A stretch of DNA of 57,678 nucleotides from Mesotaenium endlicherianum (lineage: Eukaryota; Streptophyta; Zygnematophyceae; Zygnematales; Mesotaeniaceae): NCBI GenBank assembly GCA_009602735.1, contig WELA01000598.1:52538-110215 (forward strand), in the 5' to 3' direction. The position numbers and the translations under genes are program-made. Positions within the stretch are counted from its first letter, which is position 1. Every line of letters begins with the position of its first letter. The notes beneath the pieces are model-generated. The model was not told the origin of the DNA and did not search any database. It saw nothing but the letters and a program-made list of their open reading frames with translations. Of the stretch, positions 21,348 through 33,800 are shown piece by piece.

Positions 21348-22691
21348 TCGGTGCTAGAGTTAACTGATTGGTGCCCTGATCCAATCCATGTCTCTGTCCT
21401 CTCCCCCCCCCCCTCTCTCTCTCAAGCATAACTGAAATGTCATTCTCCACTGCCTGTATGTTCAGCAACTGAACGGTTTCTGGAAGAGGTACTCCCTTGA
21501 CAGAAGCGGCATTCAGCCTCACGCTAAGGTTCACTGTGTGCTGCTTATATACTTCTAAGTAGTTCTGTAGTACTCATAGCATATAGTCAGTAGACAAATA
21601 GATACTGCTTGGTTTTTGTCCCCTACGCAGGACAGGTGACAGACGAAAAGTGGCATCCAAGTAAGCAAGCATAATAATAATTTAGATGAAGCAGCTTGAT
21701 CTGCATATTTGGTTCGATCAAGCATAGGTTAGACAAATAAGTCGGGAGAAGAAGAGTCAGCAAGGAGCTTCTCATTCTCCAGGCAAAAGAAAGCACTAGA
21801 GCATTACTGCTTTTCGTCACATTTTTCTGCTAGATTAAATGTTGCTTAATTGTCAGATTCGCATCAGGTTAGTTAGAAGGGGGATTGCATACCGCATGCC
21901 TAGATTAGTGGCTGAGGGCCTTGGACATCAGAGAGTGCTTCACACACCTTATTTATTCATTACATTTTTCTGCAAAACTTTACACCTCCAATTTCTAGTG
22001 TGCACAGTACCTTACAGAACACGTAGATGTGAAGCAGTCAAGTCTGCAGAAGACTTGACACGAGCCATACACTGGCGAGAGCACTTTGCTGCACTCTCAA
22101 CAACAGAACGAAAGCTCGACACCTTCAAGGCACCAGTACTGGCTTGCAGCTTGAGGCTTGACTTCACTTGCATGAGTCAACTCTTTGCAAGAAGAGCATT
22201 TGCCAACCAAGGAAGCAAGGCAAAACTGAGTCCCCTCTTGCAATTCTTGTCAAAGTGCTTCTCCACTGATATGAGTACACAAACCGAGGTCCTACATGAA
22301 CGGTGAAAGCTCTCGAGTCTTACACACCGTGGGACTACAGCAGCTGCTAGCTTTGGTTGCCTGGCACGAGCCGCACGAATGCAATATCGACTGGGCACGG
22401 AGCAAATACACCTGCAATGTGACCTCCGACTATGTAACCGAGACCACTCCAAGCCTGGGACGGCGATACAAAGCCTCCAGGTCAGTCTAAAAAGAATGAA
22501 TGCGATGGCGTATGCACTGGCCAAAAATATTCCTGCCCGCACACGCGCACGTGGCCAGAATGATATGCATGAGGGCGCAGGATTAGAGCTGCCTCTCTGC
22601 TAGACTAAAATTGACGAGGATAAGGAGGAGGAGGGGAGTAGGAGGAGGGCGAGGAGCAACCGGAGGATAGAAAGGGGTCACTTCACTCTCT
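21348..22691. other. Intergenic region between convergent OTU and IMP1 genes
   Basis: The stretch holds 3' flanks of both genes. Two overlapping open frames (21839-22306 plus, 22177-22542 minus) have no recognisable motif and contradict each other, so neither is called. A purine-rich GGAGGA tract lies at 22616-22665. Confidence 0.45.
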
Positions 22692-25600
22692 TTACTTGAG
22701 ATTATTCTCCACCGGGCCCCAGTCCTTGGGCGGCCAGATCTGCGCGAGCACAACGCACACGGGCACCGCTAAGATCACACAATCACGGCTGGCTGAACCA
22801 ATGGAGCACTTGAAAGGACCGCCCCAAAGAAGCCTCTGGAAGATACCCAAAAACCGAAATCCTAAGCAGGCCCGTCAGTCAGTTAGCCACTAAGTGGCCA
22901 ACCTGCTCACAACTAGGGGGCTGAGGAGGGCTAGTCACTGCCTAATACAATCTGATCGTCTGGGAGAGACAGCAAAGACGGGGACAGATTGACGGGGAGA
23001 GGAAGGGGAGGAAGGGGGAGAAGGGGGTAAAGGAGGGGGGGGGAGGAGCTGCGAGGCTCCTTGGTGGGCGTCACTTCCATCTGGCAGTAGGCTGCCTGTG
23101 CTAGAAGAAGAAGAGACAGGTAAACGGCAGGCAGGCAGGCAAGCACAAAGGGCCAGTCTGGCCAAGAAAGCTGAAGATGAAAGATTGAGAGGAGGTGGTG
23201 CGGGTAGGTAGCGGCCTAGCCAGCTGACGGGAGCTTGCCAGCTGTCAGCCAAGAATGACAGCTGGCAAAGTGGCAGCCGGCGAAGCTTGCCAGCTAGCGG
23301 AGCCTGCAGGGGCCCTCTTCCACTTGCCTTGAAATAAGGGCAACTACACTCAACGCCCCTCTGGGAGCTTGCTCGTGCAAGAATAAGAAACCATGCCGGT
23401 ATGGAACGCTTGCCCCGTGAGGCGCAACGTGCGAGCAGACGAGACAAACCCCACCCGCGGCGTTGCCAGGCCACTGGCGTGCTCGACGCCCCTGGCAAGA
23501 GAGTGGAGGGAAGTAAGGCCAGCCCGAGGGCAAGCGACTGCACCAGAACGGGAGCGATCCAACCTTGCGAGGACAAAAAGTACCAGCCGAGAAATGGGCC
23601 CCAGAGGGCCTACTGAGAGGAGAGAAGGACCAGGAACGGGGGACGGAGGCCAAGGGGCAGGGGACGGGGGACGGGGGACGGGGGAAGAAGAGGGAAAGAG
23701 GGGGCAGGGTGGGTTGAGCAAACTGCCTAATTCAGCTGGTGCGTCGAGCATGGAGTGTCCATCGCACAAATGAAGTGCAACCAGAGAAAAAGGCGACACA
23801 TCTTGCAGTTTAAGGATCGGTTGTTGCGGGCGCTCCTCCTCCCGCTGCGACAAGACGCAGGAGAGCGACAGCAGCTCAAGGCACCGGCAGGAAAGAGAGA
23901 ATTGGCACGCACGCCCGCTAAGGCACAGCCTCTCCTCTGCTTCAGTCAAACAAACAATCCCGCTGCTGCAAGGCTCCAGCTGCTGCACCTTGCAGAGGGC
24001 CTGGCTGCAGACGAGCTCCTGAGGTGTTAAAGGCACGGGCTCAAGCAATGGGAGGTGCGGGATCGACACACGGCCCCCCCCCCCTCCCAAGAGCCAAGGC
24101 CTCTCTGCTGGCATTGCAAACGGTCCCTGTGGGAAGAGGCTCCCGGGCTTCCCAGCAGGCACACCTTGTAGAAGACCTTGCCGCGGATGAGCGCGTACGG
24201 CACGGGCCCGTAGTGGCGCGAGTCCGTCGAGTTGTAGCGGTTGTCGCCTTGCAGCCACACGTGCCCCTTGGGTATCTGCGCTCGCCGCCACACCACCACC
24301 GCGCGCATTCCACACCCCCGCCGCCGCCGCCGCCATTGTCGTCGTCGTCGTGTGCCGTCCCCGTCGTCGGTGTCATCAGCGTGGTGGTTGCCGTTGTGGT
24401 TATCGTTGCCATTGTCATTGTCATTGTTGTTTTTCGTTGTCATTGTCGTCGTTGATGCCATTGAGAGCGTCAACGGCCCCCCCCATCCGGCATGCGCGCA
24501 CGCACACATGCACACTCACATGAGATGGACGGGACACCCGACGGACGAGCAGAGAAAGAAAGTAGATGAGGCGAGCGAATGCCGTCGTGAGAGAGGCTGC
24601 TGCGAGTGTCGCAGTCCGCAGCCCTGATTGCGCGCCTGCGTGTGCCCGCGGGTGCACTCAGGCAGGCCCACACTGGGGGAAAGAGGGGTACAGACGAGAG
24701 CGTCACATGAGAGGAATCTGGAGGAGGTCTGCAGGCAATCGCGAAGGCGGCAAGGGGTAGCAACAGCAGGGCCGCAAGCAGGACGACAAATTCCACACTG
24801 TGACACTCGACATGCTAGCGAAAAGGGTGCCCCCGGGGAGCCCTGATGAAAGGGCGGAGGAGCTGCCCTTGTTGGGGGGAGGACCAGAGGGGAAGGGGGT
24901 GGAGGGGCGAGCAGGCGTAGGCGGCACTCCCAGGAACAGAATGAGGTAGCTGCCGAGTGGCCGGCAGTAGGGGAATGCTAGGGTAAGATCAGCGTCATGA
25001 AGCACAAGCGTACATTTAGAATTGCTGATTAGTTTTGCGCTTGTGGCATAGGGGCCAAGACAAGGGGGCCCTACAGTGAGGACTGGCAGAGGTGCTCGGG
25101 CATCACTGGCAGAGGCGCTCGGGAGAGCAGCAGCCCCAAAACCCCTGATGCCATATGTCTTACTCCTCGTCAGCCCCCCACAAGTCTTAAACGTCTACCA
25201 CTCCTAAAAATGAACTCTCACATTCGACGTAACATGTACCCCGATAGGTCTTATTCCTTGACTCCCCAAAACCCCCAACTTCCAAAAGCCAAACACTCAA
25301 AAGCCCCCCCCACTGACCCCGGGGGGCAAAACCCTGACCCAAGAATGCCGGGACAGAAAGGCCTTTGGCATAGCGTGCCCCAAGAGGCCAGACTCCAGCC
25401 CTGACACCAACCCTGCCCTAAAGCCCTGACCAAAAACCCTCGGCCAGATGCTTTGAAGGGTAGCACCATCCGCAGAGGGCTCCGGTGGGCATCTGGGGGC
25501 CCACCATTTCGCCGCATGGCTAGCCACGTGTCACCTTCTCTCCCGTCAGAGGCTATCCCCCTTACTGGCAGGCGAGGAGGCGTGGCGCGCGTGCCGGACA

Positions 25601-26128
25601 TGCTGCGGCAGCGGGTGCCGCCGGGCTTGCTGCTCAGCACAGGGAAGAAGTAACAGTCGGGACTCGCCTCACCTCACATGCGGCAGACGAGCGTGAACTC
25701 TGAAGAGACTTCAGAGGCCGGCTCTCCTTTCTCTTCTGTCCCCCTCTCTCTTCCTCCCCCCGTTCACTTCATGTGTGTTTGTGTGTCTGTGCGTCTGTGT
25801 GTGCATGTGCGTGTGCGTGGCTGTAGCTATATGTGTGCGTGCCTCTGGGGAGGAGGGGGGGGAAGGGGGTCGGAGGGGTGGGGGTGGGGGGTGAGCCACT
25901 CACGCGGACGTGGCGGACGCGGTCGGAGGCATGAACGGGCAGCACAGTGATGCTGTCGCCCTCCAGGCCCAGCAGGCGCTTGCACACCATGAGGCGCGGG
26001 TTAGTGGGCGACTTGGCCACCACCACGTCGCCCGCCTGCAGCTTGTCCAGGCTGGCGCTCACGTGCTCCAGCAGCACGATGTCGCCGGACGCGTTGAATG
26101 TGGGCAGCATGCTGGGGCCCATGCACTG

Positions 26129-26159
<31 letters not shown>

Positions 26160-26429
26160 GCGCGCGAGCACGCACGCACGCGCACACACACACACGCGCA
26201 TGCATGCACGCACGCACGCACGCACGCACGAACGCACGCACGTACGGACCCGGGCACAAGCCAGGCGATACCGGGAGTTTAGCAACCGTGAGGCCAACAA
26301 CAGTTTCTCTTCGACGAGGACTCGCACATCCTATGCGGCGGTTTTCCAGGGCTTGAGGTACACCATGAGGTTTCCTATGGCATATAGTATCACACACGTA
26401 CAGGCACGCGCGCGCGCCTACATACACAT

Positions 26430-26493
<64 letters not shown>

Positions 26494-27355
26494 GCAGGCA
26501 CGCAGGCGTGCGAGCAGAAGTATGTGGCCCATAGACTCCAAAGGCAGCAGAACCGAACGACGCGTTCGTGTACAGGGGTGAACAAACTCGTGACCCTAGT
26601 GGTTGCCTCTCCAGCTAAAAGCCTCCTGGCTGCCTTCCAGATGAGCACTTCCTTTGAGCACTTCCTCTGAAGTGCAAACTCTCACAGTGATTTCTTTTCG
26701 CGTGTTCCCCAGACCCATTCTTAGAGAGGGAGTGCAACACGGAAGAGGTTCCGAAAGTCTGACCCCGACGACAGCGGAAGCTAAGGAGAGGCGCGCAATT
26801 GGTGGCCCTGTCGGCTCGGGACGTAAGCACCTGCTCTCACATTGTGGCACTTGCTATACTTGCTTCAATTCCCGCGTAACGGTATGCAACCACCCTTCCT
26901 GATAGCTCCAGGGTGCCAATGCGTAGTCAGCTCTCAGATGGGTCCTTCACAAGGAAGACAGGGCAAGTGCTTCCGCTTGCTCATTTCGCTTTCAGATAAA
27001 GTGGGACGCTCGGTGAAGGCTCCCCACAGCGCGGCTGATCAGTGTAAGAGCAAGTCATCAGATTTTTTTATGTCCCTCACAACAACTCCCTTATTTCCTC
27101 GACGCACTCAACCCAAGGTTCCAAATATTAGTTGTCCACTTGGTGATCCTTCGAGATGCTGTTCTCGCTGATAAGGAAGGGCGCCAGGAAGATGTCCAGC
27201 ACAGAGGTGAAAGTCAACGGGCAGAAAAAGAAAGTTTTCCCTACCATGGTGACCTCCATGACATAGTTGGTGAAGACGTTGTAGAAGCACGCGAAGTTTG
27301 TGAGCACCACCGCTCTCTCCCAGGTCTCTTGAAGCAGGGCTTTCCAGGGAGCCAT
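22692..27355 (-). CDS. IMP1: Mitochondrial inner membrane protease subunit 1 (IMP1), four exons
   Basis: Exons on the minus strand are 27355-27245, 26125-25904, 24275-24165 and 22739-22692, all phase 0 with GT-AG borders and a TAA stop. They give 163 residues, close to the roughly 165 usual for IMP1/IMMP1L. IMP1 is a type I signal-peptidase-like serine protease of the inner mitochondrial membrane. It removes sorting signals on the intermembrane-space side, together with IMP2. The catalytic Ser42 is in GPSMLPTF, and the general-base Lys86 is in [22 protein letters not shown] and [12 protein letters not shown] (exon 3) are the remaining signature boxes. The N-terminal helix (residues about 15-35, [17 protein letters not shown]) fits the membrane anchor. 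The tail IWPPKDWG matches the WPP motif of plant IMP1. An alternative read-through of exon 3 to a TAA near 24030 exists but lacks this conserved tail. Introns are 1.1-1.6 kb and rich in microsatellites. Confidence 0.93.
24318..24470. repeat. Trinucleotide and hexanucleotide low-complexity tract in IMP1 intron 2
   Basis: CCGCCG, CGTCGT and CATTGT-type repeats follow one another just upstream (in gene sense) of IMP1 exon 3. They produce long Asn/Asp- or Arg-rich open frames that I consider spurious. Confidence 0.6.
26129..26245. repeat. (CA)n and CACG tract abutting the IMP1 exon 2 acceptor
   Basis: A (CA)11 run (26129-26150) passes into CACGCACG units. In gene sense this is (TG)n ending GTGTGTGCAG, so the repeat takes the place of the polypyrimidine tract. 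Confidence 0.85.
26431..26489. repeat. (CA)n microsatellite in IMP1 intron 1
   Basis: About 29 uninterrupted CA dinucleotides. Confidence 0.95.
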
Positions 27356-29483
27356 GCTGCCTATATGCTCCACAATCTCCCACAATTATGAAAAGAGTGT
27401 CGAAGGTCCTGTCCGACTAAGCCTAAGATGACTCCAAGTAACAAACACAAAGTTCTTACCCTTCAAATTATTCAGCTACAGAAGGTTAGAAATCAGCAGG
27501 CTCTGTATCCCCCATCTTGCCCTGTGTATAGTGAGCTGGTGGCACGCAGGAGCTCAGAGTTTTAACGACAGCATACGTGAGGAAGGTGCTCTTGTGCCCT
27601 TAAAACATCATATAGTCCTCATTCTAGCGTCTCTCTGCAGCAGGTCCAGCTGGAACCAGAGACTGATGCTACTTGACTTGGTTACTTCCGTTCTGCCGAT
27701 CTCTCATCCTCGAGAACACACGCACTGGGCCCAAGGCCTGCAACCGCACGGCGTCAGGTTACGCGGACATTGAAGTCAGCCATTGAGATTACTCTACTCC
27801 TGCTCGCGTATGATATGCATATACAAGACCTTTCTCCACCTCTCTCATACCAAGCCGTGTCCTTGTGAGTCGGATTGACGTGTTACCAAAGGTCAATCAT
27901 GAGTGAAAGTGAGGCAACGTCAAAGCGCCTCGACAAAGCAAGCGAAGGTGAGGTGAAGCAACAACCGTACGACTCCTGTTCGACGTCGGCCTACTTTTGC
28001 CTAGCTCAGGTTGGCGACAGCTTTTCGATCGAGAACTCGAGATCTGTCGAGGTGCAGACATCGTTGACCTGGCTCAGACGGGGTAAGCGTAGTTCTAAAA
28101 GTACCTGGAATGTATATCACTTTGAATATAAGACATTCAGATAATGTTAATGTCATCAGTCGGCTGAACTTCTGGACTTCTCAATTGCAATTTTTGATCA
28201 CCTTCTCAAAATCTTTAATAAGAGTGACTCATATCGGAGTTCAAATTCTTCCATTTACAACAATTCCCCTCAAAATATAGTCTTACTATTGACCATATAA
28301 TAGCCTAACCAAGTCACGGCATCATACAAGCTTGTCATTTTCCTGTAATTTCTTCTAAAGGTTTTAAAAATGTCACTATGCTCAATCCTCAATCTCTAGG
28401 ATGGCTGATAATTGTCATGCTCTAAGTAGGGATTGGAAAAGGTACGGACCGTGAACCGCACGCCACGTTCCAAATGAGTACATTGATGAAAGTTGTATTG
28501 CATGAAATGATTGAACATTGAGCAGGTGTGCACGTGCCAATCTACCAAGTATCATGAGAATCTCTTAAAACTTACCCAATGAGAGTTAGACCTACATTTG
28601 CTAGTTACATCATGCAGACCTACAACTATGAAAATCATGTGCACTTGCCGCATAGCAAACAACAAATAGGAACCAAATTAGCACCATAATTGGACATGAA
28701 GCCTTCTATATCAATATCAACTGTAATGTTACAACTCTACTGGCAAGGTAGTACTTTACAAGCGTTATGGGCATTAATTGCTTGAGGTGGCGGGAGCGTC
28801 ACCGAGACTATGCACATCACTATCTCTGAATTGTGCTCCTTGCCTAAATGAGACGTTTATGCAAATATTTGTACATAAAAGTCAAAACTCTATCTTAAAG
28901 TCGAGCTTCAAGCAGCTACTTAAAAATATAACCTTTGGAAGGGGGTAACTAGCAATGCATAAATAAATTATCCTGCAGTACACAACAGAAGATATCAAGC
29001 CTGGGTCTCAACCTCAGCCCTGGCGCCAAAAAGTATACATCATCTTACACCCCACACAGGTTCTTGTCCTCGTATAGGCCAATAAGGAGAGGGGCACAAG
29101 TAGGCCTCACACAGAGAACTTGCAGATGGTGAGTCATAAGCTGCATGCAATGTTCCATCTCAAAGTATGAGATAAAGGTGACAGGTCCCAGCCCCTTCCA
29201 CCCGGAGCTTAGCTGCTCCCCACCCTAACTCCTTGCATCAATTGACTGTTAAGCATCTTAGCAGGGGCAATGATGCCATCACTATTCAACACCTGCAACA
29301 TGTTCCTTTTCGGAAGACCTAACACTCGAGAGCTGCTCTGCCTCTTGTGGTGCTCACATGAAATCTTATGATTCATCTTCACCCCCTCTTCCCCAGCAGC
29401 ACGTAAGGACGTTGGTTGTGCATAGCTGGCACCCACTCTCTCCTGACCCCACCCCTAGAGCATCTCAATCCTCAAGTGGTCCG
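27356..29483. other. Intergenic, upstream of IMP1 and downstream of the F-box gene
   Basis: The part at 28140-29000 is AT-rich with no open frame of note. The word GGCCAATAAGGAGAGGGGCAC near 29080 has a close relative near 57370. A possible IMP1 promoter would lie just above 27355, but no clear motif was found. Confidence 0.4.
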
Positions 29484-30890
29484 TCACTCTGTGGCATCTG
29501 GTGCCACTTGGCACCTAGTATCTTGGAACAACCGCCTAGCCAGGTCAAGTGTCAGGCAATGGCAGCCCCTCTTCACATACTCCGCATAGCTCCTGATCGT
29601 GTCGGGCAAGCCCAAGAATCTGCACCGGCAGGAGAGGGTGACTGCAGTTTCATTGCCGAGACTGAACAAGGCCTTCACTCGAAGCAGCGAGCTGCACGTC
29701 TCAAGTCCCACGCGCCGCAGAGCTGGCAAGCTGCTTACGTTGCAGAAAAATTCTGGCCACTGGGCTGGCGTACTCTGACGGTAAGGGTCTGCGACTATTG
29801 TAAGAGAGGTGAGCCGCGTCAAGGAGGCTAGGAGCGGCCAGGGCAGGGCGCTGTGAGATTGGAGGGACAGGGAGAGCAGGTTGGGCGTGGATGAAAAGAA
29901 GAGCCGTGGAAATTGGAATGTTAGCCGCTGAGCCGACAGCTTTAGGTGAAGTCTCTCCAGACGGGGGAAGGCGCGCGTGGGCATCGGAGGGCGGACATCC
30001 CAGAAGTCCAGATGTAGCTCCTTCAGCGACTGCAGCTCGGCTATGGTGGCCAACTGACGTGCGCCAACACGTTTCCCACAAGTGGTGAGATCGAGCATCT
30101 GCAGAGAGCTCGCAGCTGCCAGCGAGTGGAGAATGTTCCACCGTGAGTGGGAGTAGGTGTCCTCACCATAAGATACTGTCAAGGAAAAGTGCGGCAAAGC
30201 TGCTAATGATGACGGCAGTCTCTGCGCTTGAAACACTTCGGAGAGCCTGAGGTGGACTGTCTTCAGCTGAGCAGGGGGCTGCACCTGTTGCTGCTCCTGA
30301 TGGGTGACAAGTGTCCTGCTCAGGGGCACCAAGGAGCCCTCGCTGGGAGGCTCAGAGGTACCAATTCTGCGATACCCCCAAGAGTACTCGAGCGTCAGAT
30401 GCTCCAGATGGGGGAGGCTCCCAAAGTTGAGCGCCTCCAGGCTTGCGTGCAGCTCCTCCCGATCTCTAAACGACGACTTAAAAAGTTGGCCATAGAAGTT
30501 GAGTGTCAACGTCTGAAGGCTGGTTGCCCAGGCGAAGAAGCGAGGGAGTTCATCAATGATTTCCTCATCATCGACTGCCAACTCTAAGGAAGTCAAGTGG
30601 GGCAATCGCTCCTCCCTGGCAAGTCTTCTCACAAGCTCGTGCAGGCTACACACTCTGCCTGCACCATGCCCCCATGCTGTGACGTCCCTCACGTTCCGAC
30701 AACTTCGCAGTGCGCTGAGGGCGGGTTCCACGTCCAGATCCCATCGCAGGAGACACGCATATCGGTAGCTGTCGAAGAGCAGCTGCCTCCATCTCTTGCA
30801 CACGCACCGCACGTTGTCCTCGCTGAAGGACTTAGCCAAGCGTAGGATGCGCACCAGAACTTCATCTGGCAAATTCAAGGTCCCATCCAT
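29484..30890 (-). CDS. F-box protein with LRR-like repeats, intronless
   Basis: The frame opens at ATG 30890-30888 and ends at TGA, giving 468 residues. An upstream in-frame TTG exists but no earlier ATG. The N-terminus LNLPDEVLVRILRLA, then VRCVCKRWRQLLFDSYRYA (residues about 6-45), is a standard F-box, which binds SKP1 in SCF ubiquitin ligases. The rest has irregular leucine-rich repeats: LPHLTSLELAV, LQTLTLNF, LPHLEHLTLEYS, LKELHLDF, LERLHLKL, LLSLSLQSH, LTSLTIVAD. These usually form the substrate-binding arc. A Gln-rich loop (HQEQQQVQPPAQ) interrupts the middle. No intron is needed, unlike its neighbours, which is compatible with a retrocopy origin or an expanded plant-type F-box family. 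A paralogue with a stop lies at 48251-49636. The target is unknown. Confidence 0.9.
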   Translation of the reverse strand: MDGTLNLPDEVLVRILRLAKSFSEDNVRCVCKRWRQLLFDSYRYACLLRWDLDVEPALSALRSCRNVRDVTAWGHGAGRVCSLHELVRRLAREERLPHLTSLELAVDDEEIIDELPRFFAWATSLQTLTLNFYGQLFKSSFRDREELHASLEALNFGSLPHLEHLTLEYSWGYRRIGTSEPPSEGSLVPLSRTLVTHQEQQQVQPPAQLKTVHLRLSEVFQAQRLPSSLAALPHFSLTVSYGEDTYSHSRWNILHSLAAASSLQMLDLTTCGKRVGARQLATIAELQSLKELHLDFWDVRPPMPTRAFPRLERLHLKLSAQRLTFQFPRLFFSSTPNLLSLSLQSHSALPWPLLASLTRLTSLTIVADPYRQSTPAQWPEFFCNVSSLPALRRVGLETCSSLLRVKALFSLGNETAVTLSCRCRFLGLPDTIRSYAEYVKRGCHCLTLDLARRLFQDTRCQVAPDATE

Positions 30891-33800
30891 GGACCGTGAG
30901 GACTCCAAGTCGATCAGCTAGAGAGACCTACATAGGCAAGAAAACAACGTGCATGGTCAAGATACGATTCTGGTGCTGGAGTCCACGGTGAATAAGTGCA
31001 TTTGCAGAGCGGTGTTGTCTCCTGTCGTCTAAATATATGCCATACCTTCTTAATTAACACAGGCGGTTTGAAGTACTCGCTTGACCCCCATAAAACCCAT
31101 CATTCAACCTCATTAGTACAATCTAAAGCGGTGCTACAGTAGATGCCCAAAAAAAAGAAATTAAAACTTATCCCCCAACTGGTACCAGTGATCCCCACAC
31201 ACGCACAGCAAGATCTAGAATCTCCGACTGGCTCTGACTTTACTTGTCCATGACTTGTTCAATGGTTAAACTTATGAACCAAGTCAAAGTGTGAGAATAT
31301 GTCAAAAGAAGCTGTCCACGTCCTTTTGCTGAGAACTTCCTTATCAAGATACTTACAAATCTGTGAATTCAGAACGAACTCACCAGCAAATTCACAGCAA
31401 TACGATGAACACGAACCTTTGTGCAAGAGGCGATTATACATTAATTAGAGCAACTATACAAATACCGCGTCACTTCAACAAGAGAGACGACACTCACCCC
31501 ACTCAGTAAAGGCGTATCTATGAACGCCTTGGCCTGATAACATTTGTATGCGCTTTTGAGGTCAATGGCTCTCTGAAATCTACCTCGCTTCTTCAAGCTA
31601 GGTGACTTAGGACCTTTGTTGTCAACGAGAAGCCTGCCACGTATGTTTGCAATTCACAATCCGTCGAGTTGCTCTTGTTCGGCATTTTCTAAAATTGGAG
31701 AATGGCATGGAGCGAAAAACGTGTCGTTGCTCTTTTTGGATGTCGTCATTAAATCCTTAGAATGGTCCCAAAGCATACCCAAAGCGTGCCAGTTGTGGGA
31801 AAGAATGTCGAAAGACGAGCTCTTGAAACTTCGATCGATAGTCGGTTTTAAGTGGGTGGACGGCTACACGCAAGTCATCTTTATGATGCACAAAGACTTC
31901 AGAATGAGGTTGATTTTCCTCTTTAAATTGTGACATGTGGCATAGTAGCCAACTTTTTAGCTCTTATTAGGGGAGTACTATATGATGAGTCGAATTCCAT
32001 ATCTGATTCAAAAAACCAAAATAAGGATATAATGAAAAGAGTGGACTTGTGGACGGGGACACATCATACTCCAAAAGTTCCTGGACCCGTTAAGGAAGAT
32101 GCTGAGACAAGATATGAAACGACACAGTATTAATCTCATTTGTGGGCACCTAGCTCTGTGGTATTGAGTACATGGTGCATTGGTCAAGTACGTGGAGTTG
32201 AGTAGGATGAGGTTGCGGCACAGCTTACCTTAATTTTGCACTTACGTTTTGCAATATTCGCGAGTTGAAGTGTATGCTTCTCCACAAAGAATTCCCAGTG
32301 GAGAGTGATTCTCAAAGAAAAGGGCTTCGGACAGAAGTTAAATGGGCAAAGAGAAGTTTTCCTCAAAGTATGGAGCGAAGCTTTCTGGCTTGTAGCATTC
32401 AGCTCATGCATATGGAAAAAGGCTGCAGTTGGATAGGCACCGGGTAGGGGATAGAGCTTCAAGGCTCAGGGTCTCTGCCTGGAAAAGTTGCCATGGCTGC
32501 AGTTAGTCGGTCCAGTTTTCTATAACGCAGAAAGTGTGGTCTTTAGACGCGTTGCAATCTCGTTCCCGTTCAGCTGCTAGGGTGGGGTGGAGATGCAGGC
32601 TACACACGTGGTGTCATGTGTCTTGGCTGTGGGCCTCGTTCCTCTCACTTTGGTGATTGGCACACATCAAATGCTGGGGAAGAAAGAGGACTTGAAAGGA
32701 CTCTATCGCTTATGAGCCCTTGTAACTTGTGGGCGACAAGTGCAATGGGGGATGGGGCGGGTGGCATGTGTGGGGACAAAACTTCCCTCACAGCAACTGC
32801 TGAGCTGGCGGCCAGCAGCCATGCAACTCTTTCCTTTCGAGGAACTCTATTTGCAAAGAGACCCCAGAGCACCAACTGGCACGGGTGTGTGTATGTGGCG
32901 CCCCCTTCCCTCTTTCGTTGAGAGCCACAACTGAACTTGGTGTGGGAATGGTGGCGTAAGAGAGGAGGGGGGCTTTATCTGGGCTGAGCTGGCTGGGCTG
33001 GGCTGGTAAGGCTGGGTGAAGCCCACCTCAAGTGTGAGTGGGGTGGAGGTGGAAGTGGAGTTGTTGCTATTCTTGCCACGTTGACCTTGACGTACTTAAA
33101 CCCTACCCTGACACCTGTTACGCTTAAGTTATGCTGCCGAGCAGCTCTAGGAAATTTGTATTGAAATATGAAGTGCGAGGGAGGGTGTGAGTGCACAAAG
33201 GCAACGGCGCTGGGGCCCTCCCTCCTCCCCCCTCCCCTTCCCCCTCTCCCTGCTTTGGATTTTTTCATTCAAACTTTTTTAATTGCCACAGCATGAGGGG
33301 CTTTGCAGTTCGGAGAGGCTGGACCTCCATGTACTCTGTCATGTGGTGTGCCAAGTGCTCAGCAACGTTGACGTGGGCAGCCTATAGCGTGAGGAGGGGG
33401 CACCTGGTTTGAAGTTTGAACTGCTGTGTGAACAGGGAGGGAGCGAGGGAGGGGCATGGCGGCAGCGCTAGAAGAGGAGCAGGAAAAGGAGGGAAGAAAT
33501 AGCGGCTTGGTCAAAGTTGCAGGATTGCAGCATTCTAGGGTTTCATTAATAGTAGCAGGAGCAGCAATAGCCTCGTCGCTCCTCATCCTCCTCCTCCTCC
33601 TTCTCCTCTTTTCTTGCTGTCTGCGAGGGGCCCAGCAGGCACGTGTAACACTGTAACTAGTTGCTAGATAGTTGCCGCCTGTCCTTGCGTCTGCAACCAA
33701 TGGGAGAGAGAGTGAGAGAGGTCATGGGGGCATCATGACACACTTGCCCGGCTGCGTTCAGGCAGGTGGTGTGACGCGTGGGGCAGGCACGTGGTAGGCA

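Noticed and set aside
23350..24336. 328-codon minus-strand open frame
   Set aside because: It overlaps IMP1 intron 3 and exon 3 in another frame, has low-complexity Pro/Ser/Leu composition, and shows no domain.
24027..24515. Long Asn/Asp/Arg-rich open frame on the minus strand
   Set aside because: Only its last third is real (IMP1 exon 3). The remainder is translation of intron microsatellites.
26418..26648. Cys/Val-rich frames around 26.0-26.7 kb
   Set aside because: They are translations of (CA)n/(TG)n repeats in IMP1 intron 1.
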